Positions 23,306 through 34,673 of a stretch of DNA of 64,000 bases are shown here, in pieces. Both the position numbers and the translations under genes were made by a program. Every line of letters begins with the position of its first letter. Position 1 is the stretch's first letter. The stretch is from Bretschneidera sinensis (taxonomy: Eukaryota; Streptophyta; Magnoliopsida; Brassicales; Akaniaceae): NCBI GenBank assembly GCA_023935145.1, contig CM043701.1, positions 69,235,317 through 69,299,316 of the forward strand, read 5' to 3'. Under the pieces are notes generated by a model, which saw only the letters and a list, made by a program, of their open reading frames with translations, made no database searches and was not told the DNA's origin.

Positions 23306-24960
23306 CATGCCTGTTATGAGGAGATCCACATAGGTTAAGAGGCTACCTATCAGGTATTCCCTAGTGCTTGAAGTGCATTATATGCTTTAAATATTATTGG
23401 TGATGATCCTAGCACAGTGAAAGAGGCAAAGACCTTAAATGCAAATATGTGGAAGGATGTTATGAAAGAGGAAATACAGACACTGGATAGGAATGAAATA
23501 TGGAGCATTGTGAAATTTCCTAGAGATAGTAAGACAGTTGGGTGCAAGTGGGTTTTCAAGAAGAAAACAAATGCATATGGAACAGTAGAAAAGTACAAGG
23601 CACGTCTAGTTGTAAAGGGGTACTCGCAAATATAGGGAATTGACTATGGTGAGATATTTTCCCCGGTAGCAAAGTTGACATCTATCAAGTTTGTCTTATC
23701 CATGGCAGTTGCTTATGATCTAGAGGTCAAGCAACTAGATGTAAAAATAGCTTTTCTTCACGAGGACTTAGAGGTGGGAATTTATATGAAATAGCCTGAA
23801 GGCTTTGTGAGCAAAGGTAAGGAAGAGTTGGTTTATAAAATGAAGAAGTCTTTGTATGGACTAAAGCAGTCACCACAAATGTGGTACCATAAGTTTGACA
23901 TATATGCCATTCAGCTTGAGTTCACTCGCAGCTATGCTAATCACTACATCTATGTGAAAAGGTTAAGGGTTGATTTTGTCATTTTAACTTTGTACGTTGA
24001 TGATATGTTGTTAATTGGAAATAACAAAAAGATGATTAGCACTGTGAAGGCATCGTTGGCAAGATAGTTTGACATGAAAGACTTTGGGCCAACAAAATTT
24101 ATCTTGGGCATGCAGATAAAGAGGGATCATGAAAATTGAAAACTGTGGCTAAGTTAGAATAAGTATATTGAAGAAATGTTGAAGAAATTTAACATGTTTG
24201 ACAGCAAAACGGTAAGGACTCCCATGCCTTTGGGAACCAAGTTATCTGTGGAACAATGTCTGAAGACGGAGGAAGAAGCTAAAGAGAAGGGGCATGTACC
24301 TTATGCTAGTGCGGTTGGAAGCTTGATGTATGTCATGGTGTGTACGAGACCAGATATTTTCCAAGTAGTGGGAGTATTGAGCAGATATATGTCTAATCCT
24401 AGGAAGGAGTATTGGACTGCGATCAAGAGAGTTCTTAGATATCTTCGTGGCACTTCAGAGTTTGCATTGTGTTATGGAGTTATGGGACGTAAGAATAATC
24501 TTGATATTGTAGGATCAGTTGATGCTGACTTGGGATGAGACATTGATAGCGGGAGGTCTACAAGCAGATATGTGTTCAATCTGTTTGGTGGGGTGGTGAG
24601 TTGGATGAGTAAGAGGGAAAGTATTGTTGCTCTTTCATCCACAGAAGTAGAGTATATGGCGATAAATCATGTTGGAAAATAAGTGGTTTAGCTTCAAAGG
24701 TTGTGTACTGAGCTTTGGTTTAAATAAGGAGCAGTGAAGGTGAAATGTGACAATTACGGTGTTACCTTTTTAGCAAAGAATCCTCCATATCATTCATGGA
24801 CGAAGCACATTGATATCCAATATCACTTCATCTGGGAAAAAAGATTGAAGAAAATGTGATCATCTTCGAGAAAGTCGATACAACAGTGAACAACGCAGAT
24901 TTCTTGACTAAAGCAGTTAGTCTAGCAAAGTTTGAGTGGTGTGCTACTGAGATGGGCTAG
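23306..24960 (+). pseudogene. Cop-1 reverse transcriptase and RNase H (broken)
   Basis: RT starts with MWKDVMKEEIQTLDRNEIW and GCKWVFKKK. It continues to LKQSPQMWYHKFD, then the catalytic YVDDML (about 23995), then TPMPLGTKLS and the RNase H-side block CTRPDIFQVVGVLSRYM. RNase H motifs continue (ALSSTEVEYMA, then HIDIQYHFI). Stops at 23633, 23791, 24065, 24137 and later interrupt it; several stand where copia consensus has Gln. Confidence 0.8.
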
Positions 24961-25007
24961 AAGAAACAGAGTTCTGAAAAGTTTTTCATGTGTGTAAAGT
25001 ATTTACC

Positions 25008-25419
25008 AAGTGGGAGATTGTTAGAGTTGGTGCATACTTCATGGGTCCAGATCTTTAAAACCCTCGATGACAACGGGGGTCCCGTTCCCCAGTGAGTGTG
25101 TGAGGGTTAGGGAGCAGGGCCCCCTGAAAATTTCAGGCCTTGTACATGTTTTAAATCTGGTTTTTAGCTTGACTGTTTGAGCTTGGGCCCAAGAATAGCC
25201 GTGGTTTTGCAGCAGGGCGGAAATCTTAATTACGGCGTCTTAAGCAGTTTATAAATACTCTCTATGTACTTAGCACACATTGTAACGAAAGATTTGTGAG
25301 GTTGATTATAGTGAAACTTTTGGCAGGATGTAGCCCTATTCTGTGGTGAACCTGGGTATATTGTGTCTTATTTTCTTTCTGTTTATAATTTATGTGATTG
25401 ACAAGTCTCAAATCATTCA
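25008..25419 (+). repeat. Cop-1 PPT and 3' LTR
   Basis: The PPT-like AAGTGGGAGAT (25008-25018) directly precedes the LTR start TGTTAGAG (25019). The LTR ends CATTCA at 25419, is 401 bp long, and carries TTATAAATACTCTC near 25250. Confidence 0.85.
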
Positions 25420-25723
25420 CTTATTACGAAGATCATAATCCTTTCTGGACTCCAAGGCATGGCCTTTCTTTGTTGGGTTAGATTTGAAGTATACTGAATA
25501 GTTCTTATTAGTAATTTATCATTTTTCCATTTCATATTTTTTTTGAGAATATATTCTCGTGGAAATAGGAGAAGAACACTATTCTTCAAGTAATTCATTC
25601 AGTTGTGAATATGTATAAAGGGAGTTAAATCAATTGCATTATGAATGGTTTCCCAACACCAAAAAATAATTAAGTATTTGTTCACTAGAGTCTTTTTCTT
25701 GGAGTAGTATGAATGGTTTCTAT
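25420..25723. other. Spacer between Cop-1 and Cop-2
   Basis: AT-rich spacer with no coding potential. GAATGGTTTC occurs twice (25642 and 25711), so the exact left end of the Cop-2 LTR is uncertain here. Confidence 0.4.
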
Positions 25724-26889
25724 TGACCCGTATTTGATTTTAATAATGACAAAACGCCACTCTAATTGCACTAACAGTTTTATCTAAGTTTTAAGCCATA
25801 AAAGCATTCAGTTCAGAAACAAGATACAAGAACTCAACACGTTTAGACACAAAAAAAAAAAAAAAACAAAAAAAACAAAAACAGAAGATCTAGAATAGGC
25901 ACTAAGTTAATTGAACCCGTCTGTAAATCTCTAAATTCAATTACTTAGCTTGATCTATGACTCAATTTGCAAAATACTTTGACAAAACTATAATACAAAA
26001 AGTTTCTAAGTCAAAAACTGTTTTAAAAACATGAAAACTAGGTTGAAGGACAACCCAGTCGTCTAGGTCTACATACCAGTTGACTACGATATGGGACAGT
26101 AAGTTCCCAGTCGACTGGTCCTAAGGACCCAGTCGACTGGTCCTATGACTCAGTCGACTAGTACTCTCCCTAAGCCTAAAGTGAAGATTTTTCACTTGAC
26201 CCAGTCGACTAGTACAAGGACTCAATCGACTGATAATTCAAAAATATGACTGTTTGAGATGCGAGACTTGACCATTTAATGCCCCAAACCTACCAAGTCA
26301 GTGTCAAACGACCATATTGATTCAAGGTTATATAAACCCATTTCAATGAGCATTTAAATAAGGAATATAGCACATTCAATTCATCTTATAGCTCATTAAT
26401 TCTCAAAAGCTTTGAATTTTTTTATTATCAGCCATTCTTCAAGCTTGTTCTTGAAATAGAGATATTATTCAGTTGTAAAAAGTATTCATTGCTATCTCTC
26501 TACTATTTACTTTACAGTCAATCAAATTTATTGTAAAGGAAAAGAGTTGGTGTAACTCTTAGAGTATTTAGGAATAAACACTTCGATTGTAACTTCCGTG
26601 AGGAAGAGATTATTGTAAGTTTTGTGCAACACCCGTGAAGTTGTACAACTAAAGTTTTAGTGGATTACGATTACTTCAAGGAGGTTCCTTGAAGAGAATG
26701 GACGTAGGGTCGGAAGGAATCCGATATTACCAAACCACTATAAACGGAGTTTGCATATTCTCTTCCTTAACTCCTTTTATTTTTCAAGCATATTATCTAT
26801 ATTTAACTGTTTAAAAATTTGCAAGTTAATTAACAAAAGTTTTTAAAAACCCAATTCACCTCCCTCTTGGGTTTGGACCTCAGTTTACA
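25724..26889 (+). repeat. Cop-2 5' LTR
   Basis: It begins around TGACCCGTATTTGATTTTAA and TAATGACAAAA (SIRE-type LTRs start near a GATGATGACAAA-like word) and ends CAGTTTACA at 26889. The promoter side (26050-26230) holds repeated CAGTCGACTG palindromes; the TATA box TATATAAA is at 26329-26336. The R-U5 half recurs as the fragment at 939-1564. Confidence 0.7.
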
Positions 26890-26891
26890 AT

Positions 26892-26903
26892 TGGTATCAG
26901 AGC
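26892..26903 (+). promoter_or_regulatory. Cop-2 primer-binding site (initiator tRNA-Met)
   Basis: TGGTATCAGAGC, 2 nt after the LTR end, is the perfect copia-type complement of initiator tRNA-Met. Confidence 0.92.
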
Positions 26904-26944
26904 TCCTTATTCAATTTCGAGCCTAAAATCCTTGAGTTGATTTG

Positions 26945-28807
26945 ATGGCATCAAATAGCTATATCAAAGGGCATTCCTATACTAAGCCTCCTTTGTTCAA
27001 TGCCTCCAACTATAACGATTGGAAAAATAGAATGAAAATCTTTGTCGAAGGAAAAGATTACAATCTATGAAGAGTCATTGAGGAAGGATCTGAAATTCCT
27101 ACAAAGGAAATAACTGTTAGAGAAATCAATCATATAATGCCTAAACTCAAAATTGAGTTCAATGAAGAGGATTGTAGAATGATGTCTCTAAATAGTAGAG
27201 CCACTAGTATTTTACATTGTGCCTTAGATATTTCTGAGTATAATAAATTTTCTGCATGTGTTTCAGCTAAGGAGATTTGGGATAAGCTATAAGTTACATA
27301 TGAGGGCACTAGCAAAGTTAAAAAATAAAAAATCTATATGCTAGTATCCGAGTATGAATCTTTCAAAATGTCACCTAACGAAACAATTTTTTAAATGCAC
27401 TCACGTTTCACCACTATTGTTCACGGCTTAAATCTTACTGGTAGAAATATTGAGGAGTTTGAACTAATGAGGGAGATCTTAAGGTGTTTGTCATCCACTT
27501 AGAAAGTAAAGAAGACGGCCATCACGGAGGACAAAGATCTCAACAAACTTGATGTCGAAACACTTCTCGGATCACTATTGACATATGAGATGGAGGAAAT
27601 GAATCCCATTGTCAATGATGATGAGAAGAAGAAAAAGATAATTGCTCTCAAGGTCTCTATAAGCAATAAAGAGGAAGAGAAGGAAGAAGATGATGAGAGC
27701 AGCGAAGAAGATAGTGAGACGGCTTTAATCATCAAAAGGTTTCACAAGTTCTTGAAAAAAAGAATGAAACCTTACACAAGGAAATCCATACCAAAAAGGG
27801 AACCTCTTGTGTGTTTTGGTTGCAAGAAGCCCAATCATATCAAGGCTGATTGTCTAACAATGAGCAAACCTTATAAGAGCTTCAAAAAGAAGGCCATGAT
27901 TGCAACCACATGGAGTGATGATGAAGAGGAAAAAACTTCGGACAATGAAGTTGGATACGAGGAGATTGCCAACCTATGCTTGATGGAAATCGACAATGAA
28001 AATGAGCTATCAATTTATTCCTCTTCTAATAATAATAACATTGTTAGTAGTAGTGAAGAGTTAATTGAGGTTATAAATGAAATGCATGAGGAATTGAAGA
28101 AATTTGATTATAGGTATATGATCTTAAAAATGGAAGTCTCATCTCTTTTTAAAGAGATAGAAGGCTTAAATGAAGAAAAAGAAAAACTATATTTCATGCT
28201 TTATGACTCTTCACAAGATTTTCTAAAAAATGAAAATGAAATTTTAAAGAAGAAAATAATTGAATTGAATAGCACCATATCTAGACTTATGCTTGGAAAA
28301 GAAAAGCTAGATGAAGTGTTATCTAGCCAAAGGTTAAATGAAGGAAAATTCAGCTTGGGTTATTCTCCATTGGGTAAGCAAAAGTCAAAAGATACTTTGT
28401 TCATGAAAACAACATGTATGAATGAAGCCTCCACTTTCAAGACCAATAGCAAGATTAAAAGTACTCATTCAATATATGCTAGTAGGTCTAAGAATGCAAA
28501 TTTAAATTCTAATGCATATACTAGAGATAATCATCCTAGAAATACTCATGCATTTATGTATGCTCACTCAAGAAATCCAAATGCTATGAATAATCATTCA
28601 AGGAATGCACATACTAGAAATGCACATCCTATGAACTATCATCATACATTTCCTAGAGATAATGTGTATGCCAATAACTTGCATGGTAAAAGTGGACGTC
28701 CTAGAAATTACCATCATGTGCATCCTAGAGATAGTGTAGACATGTTGATGATGCATCATCAACATGTCTATAATTATAGAGCACCTTATAATGTTAAGAA
28801 AGTATAG
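26945..28807 (+). pseudogene. Cop-2 gag (broken by stops, one frame)
   Basis: The frame opens at ATG 26945 (MASNSYIKGHSYTKPP, FNASNYNDWKNRMKIF) and stays open except for about five in-frame stops before 27578. It is then clear to 28805. The zinc knuckle CFGCKKPNHIKADC lies at about 27815-27856. A predicted coiled coil (about 28075-28330) follows. The C-terminal linker is unusually rich in His, Asn and Arg with degenerate repeats of NHSRNAH type (28500-28735) and contains a perfect 34-bp palindrome (28737-28770). Most stops correspond to a Trp or Gln codon by one transition. The same frame continues into pol after a TAG at 28805. Confidence 0.82.
28737..28770. repeat. Perfect 34-bp palindrome
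   Basis: The left arm TAGACATGTTGATGATG is followed with no spacer by its exact reverse complement. It lies in the gag C-terminal linker and makes both strands encode the same decapeptide (DMLMMHHQHV). It could form a hairpin in RNA. Confidence 0.95.
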
Positions 28808-31800
28808 GTCCCGAAAGGAACCATATTTTCTAGGACTAACCCTAAAGGACCCAAGAAATTTTGGGTACTTAAAAGTGCAATTGTATATCCTTGTGTAATG
28901 TAGATATGTCTCCACACCAAAGAAAAAGGTAACTATTGGTACCTTGATAGTGGATTCTCGAAGCACATGACTGGTGATCAAAGCATATTTAAAGAGCTAA
29001 CTCTAAGGGATGATGGACACGTCACAATCGGAGACAATACAAAGATAAAGATCACTGGGCATGGCAAAGTTGGTAATGATTTCTTAACTATTGATCATGT
29101 GTTATATATGCAAGGCTTTAAGCCAAATTTGCTTAGTATTAGTTAATTATGTGACAAAGACAACTAAGTCATATTTGAAACCTCTCATTGTCTAGTTATA
29201 AACATCAAAAGTAACAAGATCAAGTTTGTTGGCCATAGACATGAAAATGTCTATATAGTTGTTTTAAAATCTTTGCATTCAGAAAATGAAAAATGTTTTC
29301 CCGCTTTTAGTGAAAATCCATGGCTATGGCATAAAAGACATGGCCATGTGAACATGGATTTGCTTAAAATCAGTTCAAGAAAAGATTTAGTCATTGGACA
29401 TCCAAACATCAAATTTGAAAAAGAAAAGGTGTGTGATGCTTGTTAAGTGGGAAAGCAAACAAGAATTTTAAATCAAAAAATATAATCTCAACTTCTAGAC
29501 CATTAGAACTTTTGCATATGGACTTGTTTGGTCCAATAAGTACTATTAGTCTAAGTGGCCATCAATACGCTCTTGTTATTGTTGATGATTATTCAAGATA
29601 TACCTTTATTATTTTTATTGCTTACAAGGATAAAGCATACAAAGGATTTGTGAACTTTTGTAAAATTGTTCAAAAAGAAAAAGGTATTTCTATTTCAAGT
29701 ATTAGAAGTGATCATGGAAAAGAATTTGAAAAACCAAAATTTTTCAAAATTTGGTGATGAAAATGGAATTGATCACAACTTTTCAGCACCTAGAACTCCT
29801 CAACAAAATGGAGTTGTTGAGAGGAAAAATAGAGTTCTACAAGAATTTGCTAGAACAATGTTTTGTGAAAGTAGTTTGTCAAAATACTTTTGGGCAAAAC
29901 CCATAAACACTTCTAACTATGTTTTAAATAGAGTTTTAATTAGGCCTATGCTTGACAAAACCCCATATGAGTTATGAAAAGGCAGAAAGCCTAATATCTC
30001 TTATTTTTGTGCTTTTGGTTGCAAGTGCTTCATCCAAAATAAAAATAAAACTAATTTAGTTTCAAAGACCGATGAAGGGATATTCTTAGGATATTCAATC
30101 TTTAGTAAAGCTAATACAGTCTTTAACAAAAGACTCTAGTGGTTGAAGAATACGTACATGTAACCTTTGACGAGTTTAACCCAATTAACAGTAGAGTAGT
30201 TTCGTTTAATGATGATGCAGATTTTATTCCAAAAATGGAAACACCCACTCCCATTGTTGACCCGAAAGAAAGCCAACCTCAAACAAGTCAAGAGGTAGAA
30301 GCTCTCAATCTTCATCAACCATCTACAAGTCAATAAGAGGTTAGTCTTCCCAAAGATTGGAGGTATGTGAATTATCATCCAATCGATCAAGTGATTGGTG
30401 ATCCTTTACAAGGGGTAAGAACTCGTTCCTCTATTAGAAATATTTGTAATTGTGTAGCTTTTTTTTTTATCTCAAGTATAGCCTAAGACTTTTGTAGAAG
30501 CTGAAAAAGACATTGATTGGATAAATCCTATGCAAGAAGAATTAAATTAATTTGAAAGAAATTAAGTATATAATCTAGTTCCTAGACCAAAGAATCACAC
30601 TATAATAGGAACTAAATGGGAATCTATAAATAAAATGGATGAAAATAGAATAGTAACTAGGAACAAGGCTAGACTAGTTGCTATGGAATATAATTAAGAA
30701 GAAGGAATAGATTTTGATGAGACTCGTGCCCTCGTAGCTAGATTAAAAGTCATTCGAATGTTATTGGCATTTGCATGCTTTAATAAATTTAAGTTATTTA
30801 AAATGGATGTAAAAAGTGCCTTTTTAAATGGTTTTATAGAAGAAGAGGTGTATGTTGAGCAACCTATTGGATTTGAAAATCTTAGTTTTCCAAACCATGT
30901 ATATAAGCTTTCTAAAGCTCTCTATGGGTTGAAGCAAGCTCCAAGAGCATGGTATGAAAGATTAAGTAAGTTTTTGCTTGAAAACGGTTTTACAAGAGGA
31001 AAAATAGACACAACCCTCTTCACAAAAACTCACAAAAAATGACACGCTACTAGTCCAAATATATGTTGATGATATTATATTTGGTGCTACTAATGAATCT
31101 ATGTGTCAAGAGTTTTTTAAGTGTATGCAAGGTGAATTTGAAATAAGCATGATGGGAGAGCTTACCTACTTTCTTGGACTTCAAATCATACAATTGAAAG
31201 AAAACATCTTCATCAATCAATCAAAGTACAATAAAGACCTATTAAAGAGGTTTGGGATGGAAAGTTTAAAGTCAATTGGCACCCCTATGAGTACTTCTAC
31301 AAAACTTAACCTAGATGAGGAAGATAAGTGTGTAGATACTAAAACTTATAGAAGTATGATAGGAGTTTTACTTTATCTAACTGCAAGTAGACCTGATATA
31401 ATGTTCAATGTATGCATGTGTGCTAGATTTCAAGCTAATCCTAAGGAATCACATATAATTGCAATAAAAAGAATCTTTAGATATCTACAAGGGACTCAAA
31501 ACCTAGGGTTATGGTACTCTAGAAAATCAACTTTTGAGCTTGTAGGATATTCAGATGCTGATTTTGCAGGTTGTATGCTAGATAGAAAAAGCACTAGTGG
31601 AATACACCAATTTTTAGGTGCAATGTTAATCCCTTGGTTTTCTAAGAAACAAAATTCGGTTGCACTATCAACCACCGAAGCGGAATATATAGTAGCCTGA
31701 AGTTGTTGTGCATAAGTGTTGTGGATGAAACAATAATTAGAAGACTACGACATGAACTTTAGAGATATACCAATTCATTGTGATAACACTAGTGCTATCA

Positions 31801-32018
31801 ACTTGACCAAAAACCTTATTCAGCATTCTAGAACCAAACACAAAGAAATAAGACATCACTTCATAAGAGACCATACTCAAAAGGGTGATATTAGATTAGA
31901 ATTCATACCTTCAGAGGACCAAATAACAGACATTCTTACTAAGCCATTGAACGAAGACAGATTTAGCAAGACTAGACTATTAATGGGCTTGAAAAACTAT
32001 GATAAAATGTATGTTTGA
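28808..32018 (+). pseudogene. Cop-2 pol: protease, integrase, RT, RNase H (broken)
   Basis: Protease active site WYLDSGFSKHMTG at about 28937 (copia consensus DSGCS; Asp-Ser-Gly kept). GAG-pre-integrase block WLWHKRHGHVNMDLL at 29320. The integrase core shows HMDLFG, then SIRSDHGKEFE, then NGVVERKNRV, giving D, D and E. RT has KMDVKSAFLNG, LKQAPRAWYERL and the catalytic YVDDIIFGA (31062-31088). RNase H has YSDADFAG, ALSTTEAEYIVA and KHKEIRHHFIRD, ending at 32018. Frameshifts lie near 29450, 29750 and 31040. Stops at 29143, 29165, 29442, 30547 and 30693 mostly replace Gln (CAA to TAA). Confidence 0.85.
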
Positions 32019-32183
32019 TTGCATCAACATTCATCATATGCATATTTTACATATAATGAATGAGTATTAACTTTTATTTAATATATCTCTCACTCAAGAT
32101 GGCATAGATAAGCTATTTCGTGCTAATATTCCAAGTTGGAGCTCAAAATTTTATGTTTTGTAAAGGCCCTAGTCAACGAGTAT
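32019..32183 (+). other. Cop-2 post-pol tail, left part
   Basis: Noncoding sequence after RNase H. Its end enters the CTAGTCAAC word array and is cut by Ath-2; the last five bases (AGTAT, 32179-32183) are the Ath-2 TSD. Confidence 0.7.
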
Positions 32184-32998
32184 TGTTGTAAGTTTTAATT
32201 TACTCGCAAGCGCCCGAGTCGTTCGTAGTATAGTGTTGTGCAAGTGCGAGGTCGAATCCACAGGGAATTGCGTTGTGAAAATATATTTTTAATCTAAACT
32301 AACTTTATCTTAACCTAGTTCCGAATTGTGAATGATATTGCAAAAGAAATATAAACTAAACTAAGTTGATTTAAAAACTAATAATTAAAACATTAAGGTT
32401 TCCGAATCCACCCCACCGAAGTTAAGCATATATGTTCTAAAAATTTAGCCTATCAAAACATTCCATGAATCCAACTATAAGACAAAAAAACAAAGAATAT
32501 CCCAACTAAACCAAAAGCATCCAATGTATCCGCACTCAACAAATCACAAAGGAAATCCAATTTAATCGAAAAGCATTCAACGTATCCATCAGATGAAACA
32601 CAAGGAATATCCAACAGACAATTTAAACTCAATCAATTATAAGATTAACTCAAATAATCGACAGAACATTTATACTAAAAATTGTCAGATTTGTACATGC
32701 AAATCTGAACTACTATGCCAAACAACAGCGGGGCTTCATCTTCAACCTTAGCTGAAGAGTCTAGCCACTCATATCTATGAAACTAAAATTCATAATAAAA
32801 ATGCTAAACATTTAAACTAAAACAACTAAATAAAAAGAAATAAATAACTTTACATGGGAGAAATTCCACTCGCTGATGGGCAGCGCTTCCCCTCGTGGTA
32901 GCAAAGCCTTCGGGATCCACCAGAATGCTAGCAGATGTCCACCGATTAACACCAAAGTGGCCCAGGAATTGTACACTGAATTATGAAGTTAGGTGGTG

Positions 32999-33050
32999 TT
33001 TATATAGGGGGAGACCCGGAGCAATGTGGCTTGCAGAATCGATGTGGGAT
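32999..33050 (-). promoter_or_regulatory. USE-TATA promoter pair, Ath-2 3' LTR
   Basis: Minus strand: ATCCCACATCG (33050-33040), 33 nt, then TATATAAA (33006-32999). It is identical to the plant U-snRNA upstream sequence element RTCCCACATCG, and the spacing is that of Pol II-type snRNA promoters. Confidence 0.75.
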
Positions 33051-33059
33051 ACTGCCCGA

Positions 33060-33215
33060 GTGCGCTCGATCGTAGTATGTTGTGATCGATCGCAGGTGCG
33101 CTCGATCGCGTGTCTGGTGCGCTCGATCGCGGGTGCGATGCACTGCAAACATTTCGATGTGGGATTGATGACCTTGCACTCGATTGCAGCATAGTGCGAT
33201 CGATCGCAATTTCTC
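33060..33215 (-). repeat. GCGATCGATCGC palindrome cluster, Ath-2 3' LTR
   Basis: Roughly seven words of the type (T)GCGATCGA(T/G)CGCA in 155 bp, lying upstream of the USE-TATA pair on the minus strand. The surrounding LTR is AT-rich. The same cluster recurs at 41195-41345, 43495-43712, 47555-47750, 42395-42510, 51045-51145 and 61134-61215. Confidence 0.85.
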
Positions 33216-33376
33216 CTGAAGCTTCACATCTCCTGAAATGCTTCATTTTCTCCACAACCCTGTAAAAATACACTAAACACAAAAAAAAAAACATAAAATA
33301 AAGTGAAATACTAATAACTAAGAGCATAACAAATATAAGTTAAGGGTCTTAAATATGCAATATTTAAGACTCATCA

Positions 33377-34615
33377 AATACCCCCAAACTTATATTTTGC
33401 TAGTCCCTTAGCAAAACAAAATAAAAGACTCAATGAAAAACAAAGAACATAAGGATAAAGTCATCACTCATGGGATCCAAAAATTTAAGGAGCACACATC
33501 ACCATGATATTTATTCATGAGCAAGCTTAAAAAGATAAACCCATCTTCGCAATGAATAGAAAAATTAAAATCTAATTACTTACAAAAGGCAGGTCAAGGC
33601 ATCACAAGCTTGAATCAGTGTAAGGTGAATTAGCATATAAAAATGAAGCTTTCAAGTAACTCTAATATGTAAGGTCTCCATGTCTCAAGATTCACCGAAT
33701 TCCCCATCAAAATGAACGAAAAAAGCATAGTTTTTATTTTTTTCACTCTTTTTTTTTATATGATAAGGCACGGCTATGTTTAGTTCCCTTAAGCTTTCTA
33801 ATTGACCCATGTAGTGAGTGTTGAGTCAATGACTCCTAAACCAGATGGTTTTAGGGCATTAGGTGTAAAGACACCCCTAAGGACTAACTAACTCGAGTAA
33901 AAAATGCTACGAAATTAAACCGGCCTTAATACTACCAAACAAAATTTCACCTTTTGACGTGAACATTCACTGCTTACTGAGGCAAGAGGTCCAGTTACTT
34001 AGCGAAAAGTTTATTGATAATGAAATTTTTTTTTATTATTATAATGCTTTTCTATGCCCAAGAGTTCATCCAACAAGTCATCCAGTTTCAGTTAAGATAA
34101 GGAAAAATACACATTAAAATCACATGTCATACCTCACATAATATGTGCTAATGTGCTCGTGTTAGATTAGATCAAACATGTGAAATCTCAAAATGCCTAA
34201 AGTAAGTAACTAAATTTTAAAAATTTATCACCAGAACATGTGTTCAAAATGTTAAGCTCACCAATGACATCACATCAGAGAAAATGTTTAGATCAACCAA
34301 AATTTCACGATAACATGAGTATGCATTTATCTTTACGAAGAAAAGATAGCAAATTAGGACGAAGTGTGTGATGTGTCTCCCATACCCCCAAACTTAAATT
34401 ACACATTGACCCCAATGTGTGACTAATATGAAAAGATCTGACCTGAGATATGGAGAACTATCTGGACTGGTATGGCTCATAGCATACCCCCAAACTTGAA
34501 CTGAAGTACGCATTGTCCCTGAAAAATAAAAATTGGAAAACAAAAAATACTGGAAACAAACATTAATCATAAAAATGCGAAATAATAAATAAATAGAAAA
34601 GATAAGCTGTGGGGT
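33377..34615 (-). other. Ath-2 3' noncoding region with PPT and PPT-like copies
   Basis: No ORF. On the minus strand AAGTTTGGGGG occurs three times: 34497-34487, 34395-34385, and at the LTR border 33391-33381 (the PPT proper). A conserved block near 33940-34010 (TTACTGAGGCAAGAGGTCCAG on the plus strand) is shared with Ath-3 and Ath-4. Confidence 0.75.
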
Positions 34616-34650
34616 GCCTCCCATGAGTGCTAAGTTTAAAGTCTTCAGCC
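34616..34650 (-). promoter_or_regulatory. Conserved post-ORF box (Ath-2 copy)
   Basis: Minus strand GGCTGAAGACTTTAAAC then TTAGCACTCATGGGAGGC, 24 nt beyond the pol stop. See the matching boxes in the other four Athila elements. Confidence 0.65.
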
Positions 34651-34673
34651 AGACTCCCCTTAGTAGACGACAG

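Larger units (their letters stand above)
19205..25419 (+). mobile_element. Cop-1: degenerate Tnt1-like Ty1/copia element
   Basis: Order of domains (gag, protease, integrase, RT, RNase H) is copia type. The 5' LTR (19205-19482) lacks about the first 155 bp of the LTR. The 3' LTR (25019-25419, 401 bp) is complete. No TSD can be assigned because the left end is truncated. A solo Athila LTR (21912-23300) splits pol between integrase and RT. Many stops and frameshifts make it inactive. Confidence 0.85.
32184..33376 (-). repeat. Ath-2 3' LTR
   Basis: 1193 bp. On the minus strand it runs from TGATGAGTCTTAAATATTGC to ACTTACAACA. It contains the GCGATCGATCGC-type palindrome cluster (33060-33215) and the snRNA-type promoter pair at 32999-33050. 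Confidence 0.9.

Noticed and set aside
28598..28981. 127-codon minus-strand ORF over the Cop-2 gag linker
   Set aside because: Antisense of the His/Asn-rich repeat region; the shared decapeptide is due to the palindrome.
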